From positions 17,686,001-17,750,000 of the forward strand of contig JAWQUS010000007.1 in assembly GCA_036365455.1 (NCBI GenBank): 64,000 bases of DNA. The letters run 5' to 3'. The position numbers and the translations under genes are program-made. The stretch is from Macrosoma leucophasiata. Taxonomy: Eukaryota > Arthropoda > Insecta > Lepidoptera > Hedylidae. Below, piece after piece: positions 54,229 through 64,000 of this stretch (position 1 is its first letter; each line of letters opens with the position of its first letter). Below the pieces are notes generated by a model. The model did not search any database, was not told where the DNA came from, and saw only the letters and a list, made by a program, of their open reading frames with translations.

Positions 54229-54582
54229 AGCGCGTGTGGCTCCGCGGCTTGTCTAGATCGGAAGCGATCTACTCGGTTAAGCGATACGGGCGCGGTCGGC
54301 TGTGTGATGGATGACCGCTAGTAGCGAATTAAAATGCGCGTTTCCGTGCTTCGGAAGGCTCGTTGGTCCTGGTCGCCATCGATAGATAGTATTCATTGAA
54401 CCTTGTCGGAGGCCTTATGGGCGGTTTGAAAACATCCGACAGCGGGTTGGCCACTAACCCTTATCTCCACCAACCTGCATTGGAGCAGCGTGGTGGAGTA
54501 AGCTCCAGGCCTCCTCCCAATAAGCGGAGCGACTCGTGGCCCAGCAGTGGGACGTATCGAGGGTTGCAATTACTATTATTAT
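54229..54582 (+). mobile_element. SINE with 5S rRNA-like head, 9-bp target duplication
   Basis: Duplication taaactgaa at 54220-54228 and 54583-54591. The head contains ctcggttaagcgatacgggc and gcggtcgg at 54272-54300, then gatggatgaccgct (54307-54320). These follow the order and spacing of the 5S rRNA A box, intermediate element and C box. The tail is cccagcagtgggacgtat then (TTA)n. Confidence 0.82.
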
Positions 54583-54591
54583 TAAACTGAA

Positions 54592-55401
54592 AGGAGTAAA
54601 ACAAGGAAAGTAGATCAAGTAGTTTATCTGGAGCATAATTATTTCAACAGTCGGGTTCACAGAACAATTTAACTGTTCTGAATTAACTGAAATTTCGCAA
54701 TTGTTTTCTAATGCTTGATTTACATTTTTACATTGTTCTATACATAGGTACTTCGACTTTTCTTATTTTTTTATGTCAAAAGGTTGACAAACAAGCAGAC
54801 GAGCAGAAAGAAAATCTAGCATAACTAACTACCTATTAAATACATTTTCTATCACAATTTTTAATAAGTTGTATAAAATGAAAACAAAGAAATAAAACAA
54901 ATCTGGTATTTATTTCAGTACCTAATAGTTGTTTGTTGATAACCATTGCAGTCGGCAAATTAATGATTGTCTGTACTTGGTGGCTGGGCCAAGGCCCTCG
55001 CGTCGGACGCTTGTAATCCGACACCTCTTGTACTCAATCTTCTCTACTAATTTGCGGACCCAACGTCGTAGGGTTGCCAGTTAATTCAAATAATAATAAA
55101 ATCAATTTATAAACTTATCAATATTTAATTGTATCGTTCATAGATAATGTAGTTGTTTCTGAAATATAAATCTGAAATATTTATTATTAGGTAGATAGTA
55201 GGTACCTACCTAAATTGTCTCGAGTTTTTCATCTATTCTCCCTTTGTACAGTCTTTTTATACCTATTTATACTAGGTGATTGGTAAATACTGAAATTGCG
55301 AAAAAAACAATAAGGTTGGCCCATTTTATTCGTTATTATAAACTAACTTTTTGTTTGTTTGTAGTGATTAATGAGTAAAATGACAACTTAAAATGTTAAT
55401 A
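54592..55401. other. Intergenic stretch, no gene seen
   Basis: AT-rich. A short fragment of the CR1-like 3' end (tatgtcaaaaggttgacaaaca) lies at 54773-54800. Confidence 0.5.
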
Positions 55402-55779
55402 GTGCCTAATAGGGTTTTCTACCCGGGTACCCGGACCCGGGTATTTGAACCTTTTTGTACTCCGGTATTTTTTACTGCCAGACCCGGGTACCCGGGCACC
55501 CACTTTGGTTCGGGAATACATCAAAATCCTCGGCAAATTACAAAATTACAAAGTAAGGTCTAAAAATAATACTTATTAGCAAATGTGACACACAATAAAA
55601 ATAAATCTAAAGAAGGCGTATAGTTTTTTAGAAAAACTAGTAACTATGAGGTTAGATTTGGTTATGTATTACGTTCTTGTTTACGTCGCTGTGTTTTGTT
55701 TTTGTTTCGTTGGAGTTTGATTAGAAAGTTTTATTTTCATAGGTATTGAAATACGCTAATTTCTTTTTTTTTATGTCTG

Positions 55780-57165
55780 AAGGTTGACAGACAAGCAAAC
55801 GGGCCACCTTAAAGTGGTCACCGTCGCCTATGAACATTTGCAACACCAGGGAAGTTGCCAATGCGCTGCCAGCCCTGAAGGACTCTTTTGACGCCATTTT
55901 TGAAGAACCCCATATTGTAGCACCTAGGGAACACCTCAGAGGGAAGTTCGTTCCACAATTTACACGTTCTGGATAGGAACGAACGTGAAAACCGCACCGT
56001 TGAGCACTGCCAGGTGTTCAGTCGGTGTGGGTGAAACTTCTCTCTTCGGCGGGTAGTACGGTGTAGGAAAAGAGACAGTGGCACCATGTCAAACAGTTCT
56101 GCTGAACTGTAACTTACTCTGCTGAGCACTCACCATTGTAGTGACGGTACAACACGCACAGACTCCCAATGTCTCTGTGCAGGCTCAGATGTTCGAGCCT
56201 GTCAGTAATTCCTGGATCGTTAACAATACGAACGGCGCGTTTTTTGTAGGAAGTCAAGTGGACCAAGCTCCTCCTGCGGGCTCCCGCCCACAAATAAGAG
56301 CAGTATTCCAGATGGGGCCGCACTTGGACCTTATAAAGCTGTAGTAGCCCGATGTGAAATACTGCCTTGCTTTGTTAAGCACACCCAACTTGGTCTTACA
56401 CTCAATGTGACTCCCGAATTGCACTTCGTTCGATATGTCAACGCCCAGGATACCGATACTCTTATCAACGGCGAGCGGAATGCCCTGGAATTGTGGTGCT
56501 ACAATGAATGGGTTTTTTTTAGCGGTGAATGCGCAATCTTGTGTCTTCGAGGGGTTAAACTGTACTAAATTAAGTCGACCCCAATCCGAGACCCGCTCCA
56601 GAGAGCGCTCGATTTCAGACACAAGTCTAGTCCTGCTTTCCTCGATAAGTGTTCGAGAGGCATTTGCACGGCTAGTGTAGTGTGCATCTCCTGTACTTTC
56701 ATCGACATATCAATGAAAATTGGAGTTTTGCTCCAATATTTCATTAATATGCAGAAGGAAAAGCGTGGGAGATAGCACAGAGCCTTGCGGCACACCAGCG
56801 TTGATAGGTAGTCTGTCTGAGCGCTGACCGTCAACTAAGACTTGTATATAACGCTCAGACAGAAAGCTGGCGGTCCAGGTGCATAGCTTCTCGGGAAGAC
56901 CGTAGGATGGAAGTTTCGCGAGGAGTGCCCAGTGCTAGACTCGGTCAAAGGCCTTAGCAATATCCAGGCTTACAGCCAATGCCTCGACACTCTTGTGCAT
57001 GGCGTGGGACCAATGGTGCGTGAGATATACTAGAAGATCACCAGCAGTTCTGCCATGACGAAATCCATATTGGCGGTCACTGATCAGCTGATGATCCTCT
57101 AGATACTCTATTATTTTCATAGAAGTGTACAAAATATTGATTGTTATTGTTGACAATTTTCATGT
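55780..57165 (-). mobile_element. CR1-like LINE, 5'-truncated, broken
   Basis: Minus-strand pieces in order: LISDRQYGFRHGRTAGDLLV and SLDIAKAFDRV (RT), MSEIERSLERVSDWGRLNLV, LGVLNKARQYFTSGYYSFIR, and the C-terminal FLSRTCKLWNELPSEVFPR. Several stops and frameshifts separate them. The 3' end is at the left (ggttgacagacaagcaaacgg). Confidence 0.75.
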
Positions 57166-57829
57166 TGTGCAGTGGACGCTTAGTAATTGAATTGGACCTA
57201 TAAAATTTTACTAAACGATGGTTTACTTTTCGTTGGCAAAATGGATAGATCTGTATCTGAAGTGCGGAAATATATTAAAAAAATAAACACATTACAACTA
57301 TAAAACTTACATGAAACTATTACAAATGTTCAAAGATACAAACAGAAGTCAAGAAAAACAAACATATTCAAAAAACTATAAAATTATACACGAAAAACTG
57401 TTAAATTATACAAAATAAAGTAATATTAAACACAAACGAGCTTTAAGTGACACGAGACTATTAATTACAATCTAAATTACACAAATATTACATAAAAAAG
57501 AAAAATCTAAAAATATAAGTTATACAATACTCTAACGCTATTGGTCACTTAAGCACTATCTACGTTCCGACAACGTATACTATTGTGTACTATGCTATCG
57601 ATGACTACACAACGCGATTGTGGATGTCGTCTACGCGCTGACAACGTATACTATTGAGGACTGTATGGTCGATCACTATCAAAACTGTTTTTTAATCACA
57701 AACACTGTTCACTATTAACGAGCGTCCTGCACAGACATACTACACACACGCTTTCGTAATATACAACTTAATTATAAGAAAATTGTATCTTTTTCTGTAT
57801 TAATTGTAATTTTTTATTATTTATTTATT

Positions 57830-58085
57830 TATTTTATGTAATCGAAGTGGCAAACAAGCATGCTGTTCACATTGATGTTAAGTGATGACTGCAGCCTATA
57901 GACACCCACACAAAGACCACGATCAAAATGCAGATGCGTTACCACTCCTGAGGCCTAAGTTGTTATGCCTCTGTGCCGGAAATTACACACGATAATGCTG
58001 AACATTACCATTTAGCGGCAAGTATATTAGGTAATGCGGTGGTGCCTACGCCCACGAGCTCCGTCACTGGAGCTCTACCACCAGT
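57830..58085 (-). repeat. 250-bp dispersed repeat, near-complete copy
   Basis: From gtggcaaacaagcatgctg to gagctctaccaccag. It abuts the CCCGGGTA array of the enclosing hAT-like element, so it inserted into that array. Confidence 0.8.
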
Positions 58086-58649
58086 AAATACCCGGGTACC
58101 CGGGTATATGCAAAAATAATACCCGATACCCGGGTATTAAAAAATGTCGGGTATGCGAAAATCCTAGTGCCTTACCAATTATCATGTAAAAAATCAATAT
58201 ATGATTAAAGGTACATACCTACCTAGGATATTCCACTCTCGTGGGATACCTAGATATTGTAAATATTCAAAACATATGTATAAGACATTCAACTTTTAGG
58301 TATTTGGTACATTTTTTACCATGTGCTTCCATATTCTGGTACCTTCGTGTTGTTAAAACATTTGCTAACATAAAATGCAATCACCCAAAGTAAACATTTT
58401 AAGTAATTAAGTAGGTATGTAGGTTCAAAAAACACAGAACTCGTGTTCAATTATTAAATAAATTATCAAGTTAATTTATCGAATACTTACCTACGTTTTC
58501 AGTTATCCGGGAACAAACATACGAAGGCTCTATTTGTTTAAATAAAAATGTTCTTACATTTAAGTAGGTTACCTTTATAAAAAAAGTTATGGAACTTAAT
58601 CTTCCAATTCTATAAATGTACGAACGACACACGTCGATGATATAGTGTC

Positions 58650-58975
58650 AATAAGTATTAAAGGTGGATAAGACAAGTTCGTTAGTGTTGGCAAGTATTG
58701 CGATATCGCGTGGCGATAGCCCTGACGAGTCCCGTCTCGCACGTAAAGAGGCGGAACCATACAACGGGCTCCGTTGTGCCATCCCAGCGATAAATCGAAT
58801 TTCACCGAGGACAGCGCCGCTGCCCGTCGAGATGGACTCTTCTGATACTCTACAGATATACAATAAGGAATTTTGCACCGGTCTAACCGGGCCCTTAGTC
58901 AACAAACGCGCACTTAACCGTTTAAAATATTACATTGGTCTCCATCGACCGGAGTGCAACAGACCCTGATATCGA
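58650..58975. other. GC-rich island open on both strands, unidentified
   Basis: A 101-codon frame on the plus strand (58664-58969) and an 85-codon frame on the minus strand (58648-58905) overlap in GC-rich DNA that contrasts with AT-rich surroundings. Neither reads like a known family (plus: NGLRCAIPAINRISPRTAPL). It could be an old transposon piece or an exon. Confidence 0.35.
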
Positions 58976-59345
58976 ATATTGCCCATAAAAGACGATGTAT
59001 ACCTCTGTAGTTCCTTTTTAATATAGGTCAAAATGCAGGCACAGCAACAATTCTGACGCCGTACAATCATTTACAAGAGAAACTAGACAAAACTAATAGT
59101 GTTTCAGATTTAGGTTGACAATAAAAGGTCATGGTAGAACGCTGGGGTCTATAGAAACGTCTAAGTACCTACCTAATAAAACGTTAGTCTCAATGTAGCC
59201 TTCTCTTTCCAGTGAAAAGGTGGTCAAACCTTAGGCAAAAAGCGTTAAAAAAGGAACGTTGTCACCCCTGATGCTTATGCCTTAATGCATCAGTGGCGTA
59301 AATTATGGATCTGTATGTTTTCATCTCACCGGAAAATGTTGGCAT

Positions 59346-59406
59346 CATAGAGCAACACGAGCCACCGGCCGCGGCGGACCGGAGCGGTGGCCCGTGTTGC
59401 TCTATG
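59346..59406. mobile_element. CATAGAG element collapsed to a hairpin, 8-bp duplication
   Basis: Arms catagagcaacacgagccac and cggtggcccgtgttgctcta-tg with one mismatch, around a GC-rich loop. Flanks gttggcat (59338-59345) and gttggctt (59407-59414) differ at one base and suggest a hAT-type duplication. Confidence 0.75.
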
Positions 59407-59414
59407 GTTGGCTT

Positions 59415-60534
59415 AGCAGACAGATTAGTTGTTAAACGTCTAGCTCTAGATCACTGAAAATAATTTGTTAGTAGGAAGCATAGAATTGCGTTATACCTCT
59501 ATGGTAGGAAGGTATTCCAAGTAAACTTTTATGGAAATGTATCCACTGCATTATCGAAATGACAGATTTTTTTGCAAACCACAGTGTCTGGGAATCGGTA
59601 ATAATTGGTTACTAACATTAAGCAAAAGGCTACCTTAATCAAGGCGGGTAAATTCACGGGCATTGATAACCGGCTAAATAAAGCTTAATTTAATCAATTA
59701 GTTTCACCATCAATCAGAATTGAATATGTATATTAAATCAAACATAAATAGCACCATAAATTACACTTCCATCTATAATTACATCCCACTCTAACACGGT
59801 GAATACTACAGTAATATTGAATCGCAAGTGTGGTCCTTACTTACTGTATTTTTTGCACAATTATTTTCATTGCTCCTTAATAACAGCATGAAATTGAATT
59901 AAGTACAAAATGACGACAAATTGCAGTTAAACACCCGTTACGTGTATTTTTAGGAAGCAATAAAGATACGCTGTGTTTACGTGCACAAAGTTCAAGAATG
60001 TTAATCAATAAACATCTATTGGTCACGTACCTATAGGCAATGTTGACGATAAGAGATATCTTAGGGAACGTGTCCGCAATGCGTGGTAAGTGCATCCATT
60101 TCTCCTCGGACCTCTATGCAATCCAAATGTGATAACGTAATGACTTTCCAGATTGACTCATGCACGTCTCGAAAGCATGTAAACAGACGTACACAAACAA
60201 ACATACAATATAAGTTCTATGAACTGTAGACGGGCGATACTAAATTATGTCACGAGTTATCGGGAATGAATTTTGTAATGGCATACGTTTTCCGGCACTG
60301 CTTGCAAGACTTTGCCTCTGGTATTGATTACTTTTATTAAATAAACTTCGCCTATGACTATTTTCACTTAGCACTTATGATTCGCCTGTTATGTTTATTT
60401 TGAGTACCTACCCTCGTGGTTCATCCATGCTATTACGGCCTAATCTTAGGTTAAAACACACTGTCTACAAAAATTAGGGATGGAGGACACAAGAAATCTT
60501 GCATATGGAAACAATTCCATATTTTTATAATAAT
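59415..60534. other. Intergenic stretch, no gene seen
   Basis: AT-rich, no supported coding region and no recognised repeat. Confidence 0.5.
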
Positions 60535-60866
60535 GAAGCGCGTATGGCCCAACGGCCGGTGTAGATTGCAGGCGATCTACTCGGTTAAGCGACACAGGCG
60601 CGGTCGGATGTGTGATGGGTGACCGCTAGTGGCAAATTAAAATGCGCAATTCGGTGCTTCGGAGGGCACGTTAAGCCGTCGGTCCCGGTTGCTATCGATA
60701 GATAGCAGTCGTTAAAACCTTGTCGGCGGCGGTTTGAAAACATCGGACAGCAGGTTGGCCACTAATCCGTAACTTCACCAACCCGCATTGGAGCAGCGTG
60801 GTGGAGTAAGCTCCAGGCCTCTCTCCACAATGGGGAGAGACGTCTCAAGGGTTGCCATTATATATA
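60535..60866 (+). mobile_element. SINE with 5S rRNA-like head, third copy
   Basis: Head with ctcggttaagcgacacaggc, gcgcggtcgg and tgatgggtgaccgct (60578-60626). The 3' end is gtggtggagtaagctccagg and gggttgccattata. It is more degraded at the tail than the other copies. Confidence 0.75.
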
Positions 60867-60914
60867 TTGTATAAAAATGAAACTGTGACATACAGTTTTC
60901 TTGTTACGTAAGTA

Positions 60915-61473
60915 GGGGAGAGTCTGGTATATTGTACTGCCTGATAAATTGTACCACCTCAAAATTGTACACTTAATGTAACTTATTTTCTTTTCTGGTA
61001 ACACGAAACTGAGCGCTGACAGCGCCCTCAACTACTTGTCTTTTTGTATCGGCCCCCGGCAAGTACATTCGTTTTTAGAGAAAAAAATGTGTTTTGAAAG
61101 TCTTTCATACAAATTTTGACGTGTTTAGCTAAGGAGATGACACAGTGAAAATGTGAGTTACAATTTTGTTATATTTTTATTGATTAGATCTATAATCACC
61201 GCTTCAACCATAGAGTTGCGAACGTATTATGTTCAACGGTTATTTTGTGACATTTTTTTTTTTTCAAATATCTTAGTATGGTAAACTGTACCGAAGGAAA
61301 GCCTTCAGGGAAACGCATTTTGTGTGAAATCCGTTAAGAGTTTGGTGTTGAGGTTGCGGTACATGTTAAATGAGATTCTAAAATATGTGATGCAAGATAA
61401 AAAACTATTTTAATTGATCAAAAAATATATTTTGCTTAAACGTAAAACTGGTTTAATATATCCGAGTCTCCCC
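60915..61473. mobile_element. GGGGAGA TIR element A, TA-flanked
   Basis: Starts GGGGAGAGTCTGGTATATTG; the complement of its right end is GGGGAGACTCGGATATATT. TA lies on each side (60913-60914, 61474-61475). It is 559 bp with no coding capacity. Words of the type attgtacc recur inside. Confidence 0.7.
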
Positions 61474-62158
61474 TATATATTTCATACTAATAACTCAAGT
61501 GGCGCTACGATTATGTAACATACAACGAGCATTAAACGTAGTTTGTTTCAGCTTTACAGAAATAAGAGATTTAATTCATGAGAGTGTGCCTAATTAACAT
61601 ATGAATAATAAAAATTAATCCGTAGGACTGCAGTGTGGAAAATCTCTCAGAGGAGAGGAGTCTCTCGGTGTGTAAGTCCTGTGACAATACGTACGTAAAA
61701 TATCGGCAGCGACATTTATACAATTTTTAAGAAACATTATACTTACGAAATATTTGCCAGGTTTCTGAAAATACTACAGCCAAGCATAGTCGCCAAAAGT
61801 CCTTACTACCTTACTTACGTTTGAACCCTCGGTTGGCGCTGGACACCACTCTCTGAATAGTCTGAATGTAATCAAATCATCACGTTAACGAAATCACAGG
61901 TGTCATAATAGTCTACAATAATTATGCTGTTGCTAAGAGATAAGAAGTAAATATGTTGGTAAGTATATCTGAGCGAACTTATTTGATTGCCGAACAAATA
62001 TCAAAAGCAAGAAATATTTATTCAGTTTTATATAACAAAACAGAATCACGTGGTTAGTACAGTAAGGACAGGTACAAACGAAGCAAACTCGTACAAATGT
62101 GAAACTTTGCTCAAAGAGTTGGTAATTAATTGTTAAACTTTGAAGATGAAAGTAAGTA

Positions 62159-63283
62159 GGGGAGACTGGGGCTTGTTGTAACATTTTTATTCATTTCCTT
62201 ATATTTTCAAATCCCTACATATTATAATAATTATTTCATTAAATTATTATCCTATTTCTAGTAAAACAAACTTTAAAACAAAAATTGTTACAACTTTCCC
62301 CTTGTTAGGGGCTAGATGTAATAAATGGGCTCGGGGCAACTCGAAGCTATTCAAATTCTAGTAATTTTTGGAATGATATGTTTTACTCATTATAAAACAG
62401 TTGTTCTTCATATGTTCTACAATTAATACATGACATGTTACAGTAATTGAAACATGTGTTACAATAAAATTCCTTACACAAATTTTATCGTCCTTACAAT
62501 AATATAGCTTTTTAAATTATATAATTTTATTTAAATTTGTTATTAAAATAGTTTGTAATGTCGAAAAGTTTTATGTACGGCCCTGTAATTCCCGGCACAG
62601 AGGCATAACCCTTAAGCCTCGGGAGTGGTAACGCATCTGAATGTTGACCTCTTGTTTTTCTGTGGGTGTCTATAGGCTGCGGTCATCACTAAACATCAAT
62701 GTGAGCTGCACGCTTGTTTGCCACTATCATATTATAAAAAAAGTAAATTAATTACTTAGCAATTTTGGATAAATATATTATCTTTATAAATGGTAACATA
62801 GCCATCCACCATATCATAAAGACCACTTCAGCAGGGCTTGGACAATCAGTGACATAGTTAGGAGCAAAGTCAGCCAGCCAATTCATACGCATCCTGACTT
62901 TTTGATGCCCTGTTCGTCTTTCTTTTGTAGTTCCTCATTCTAAAAAGGTGGATACAAAAGTATGAGATTTGTGCATTTGAGATGATTTTTTTATTAGTTA
63001 CATGATAAAAACTTGCTACAACTTGCCCCAAAGATTTGGTACAACTTGCCCCCATGGCTTATAAACTTATTCAAAATTCTTGTTAAATGTTACCTGGCCT
63101 GAGCCAGGTGTGACTGATCACATCTATTCACTACGCTACCTGGCGGGACACTGATCGGGCTAACGTGACACTTGGTGTCATAAGTCTAAAGTTGACACTT
63201 ATGGTTTAATCAAAAAGGTTCATATTCAGGGATTAAACTTGCTGTTACTAGTTACCCCCGTTACAACAAGCCCCAGTCTCCGC
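62159..63283. mobile_element. GGGGAGA TIR element B, TA-flanked
   Basis: Left end GGGGAGACTGGGGCTTGTTG and complement of right end GCGGAGACTGGGGCTTGTTG, TIRs of 24 bp with one mismatch. TA lies on both sides (62157-62158, 63284-63285). Inside are more caacttgcccc words and a 250-bp repeat copy (62572-62735). No transposase is recognised. Confidence 0.75.
62572..62735 (-). repeat. 250-bp dispersed repeat, partial copy inside element B
   Basis: Reads tacggccctgtaattcccgg through to cttgtttgccac, the same order as the copy at 44618-44826. Confidence 0.75.
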
Positions 63284-63412
63284 TACAAATACTTTCACCA
63301 GATCAAAAAATATTAAAATTATGCGATCAATCAGCTTTTCATGTTGTTTATTAGAAGTTGCCTCATTGCGATCCAATTCTGCTTAAGATTAAACGATAAT
63401 CACGTTCATATA

Positions 63413-64000
63413 ATAGGGTTGGGGAAAAAGTTTCTTCGCATTTTTTAAGATAATTCAAAACATTTTTTAATGTAGTTTATTTAAATTTAACTAAAGTATG
63501 TATGTACCATTTTGTTCGATAACCTTTTGCCATCTTGTAGGTAGGGACATGATCCCATTGCTATAAAAATTTTGGGACTTCTCATCAAAATACCGCGACA
63601 AGTGGATTTGGCAGTCCTCTCGTGATGTTAACCTAACATTGCATAAAGAATTCTGAAGAGACCGAAACAGGTGGAAATCTGAAGGTGCAAGGTCAGGACT
63701 ATACGGCGGATGCATTAACACCTCCTAGCCAAACTCTCTTAATTTTTGCTGAGTGGCTATAGATGTGTGAGGTCTAGCGTTATCATGATGAAACACCACA
63801 CCCCTTCTGTTGATCAATTCCGGCCGCTTTCTCTCAACTTCTTGCTTTAATCTCATCAGTTGTTCGCAGTAGAGTTCAGAATCGATAGTCCTGCCTGGTG
63901 GTAATAGCTCATAATGAATAATGCCCTTCCAATCCCACCACACACACAACATCACCTTATTGCGAGTTAACCCGGGTTTCGCCACAGTCTGTGAAGCCTG
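63413..64000 (-). mobile_element. Mariner transposon, 3' part, continues off the window
   Basis: On the minus strand the element ends at the left with a TIR-like gggttggggaaaaagtttct next to TA-rich DNA (about 63407-63415). Its transposase frame runs to the right edge. The 5' TIR is outside. Confidence 0.85.
63491..64000 (-). pseudogene. Mariner transposase C-terminal part with one amber stop
   Basis: From the right edge leftward: KVMLCVWWDWKGIIHYELLP (first catalytic Asp in WWDW), YCEQLMRLKQ, VVFHHDNARPHTS (second Asp in HHDN) and MHPPYSPDLAPSDFHLFRSL (third Asp). The D-D spacing fits the D,D34D of mariners. One TAG (about 63722) replaces the Trp codon expected between KLREFG and EVLMHPP. 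The reading frame is the same on both sides, and the end TYIL fits a complete C-terminus. Confidence 0.88.

Larger units (their letters stand above)
55410..58166. mobile_element. hAT-like element with CCCGGGTA subterminal repeats, carrying nested insertions
   Basis: Starts TAGGGTTTTC and ends GAAAATCCTA. Flanks are gtgcctaa (55402-55409) and gtgcctta (58167-58174), 8 bp with one mismatch. Just inside both ends are arrays of acccgggtacccgg words (55419-55493, 58084-58156). Inside lie a CR1-like LINE and a 250-bp repeat. No transposase is recognised, so it is non-autonomous or gutted. Confidence 0.75.

Overview
The window looks like nuclear DNA of a lepidopteran insect (moth or butterfly). It is AT-rich and gene-poor, with large introns, and it is crowded with the repeats typical of that order: an R4/Dong-type LINE sitting in (TAA)n, RTE LINEs ending in (ATG)n, a CsRn1/Kabuki-like Ty3 LTR element, mariner, several hAT families, and SINEs. 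The species cannot be named from the sequence. No databases were searched; every family name rests on motifs and on boundaries read by eye.

Four host genes are supported. (1) Acinus, minus strand, coding start at 3488. It runs leftward off the window; two coding exons and a complete RRM are visible. (2) Cyclin Y, plus strand, 12006-13016. It is one uninterrupted coding exon with an N-myristoylation start. (3) A RsfS/MALSU1-type mitochondrial ribosome assembly factor, minus strand, three exons, 22394-23506. (4) An XK-related (Xkr) membrane protein, plus strand, four exons over 8.2 kb, 42287-50520. They are ordinary, functionally unrelated housekeeping genes and do not form an operon or cluster.

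Layout: 1-4.6 kb Acinus with a palindrome-rich upstream flank; 6.87-9.41 kb a dead RTE LINE with a 10-bp target duplication; 12.0-14.4 kb cyclin Y and its 3' UTR; 14.8-17.8 kb a broken Buster-like hAT transposon; 18.25-20.23 kb two abutting 5'-truncated Dong elements in (TAA)n; 21.4-21.8 kb an AT-rich R4-like relic; 22.4-23.5 kb MALSU1; 24-27.9 kb small transposon relics and an inverted copy of the Acinus flank; 28.66-32.3 kb a decayed I-group LINE carrying a MITE and a perfect hairpin; 34.58-40.04 kb a very young Ty3-type LTR retrotransposon whose 3' LTR is truncated; 42.3-50.5 kb Xkr, with nested SINEs in intron 2; 51-64 kb nested hAT/CR1/SINE material, two TA-flanked TIR elements and the start of a mariner.

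I did not find a convincing new multi-gene system. What stands out is structural. There are many perfect or near-perfect inverted repeats with spacers of 0-10 nt, one of which can be shown to be an inverted copy of neighbouring coding sequence, the footprint of a replication template switch. There is a TATCGATA palindrome cluster beside Acinus, an inverted duplication of the Acinus upstream flank 24 kb away, a SINE whose head resembles 5S rRNA, and a post-insertion deletion that fused a retrotransposon pol frame to its own LTR.
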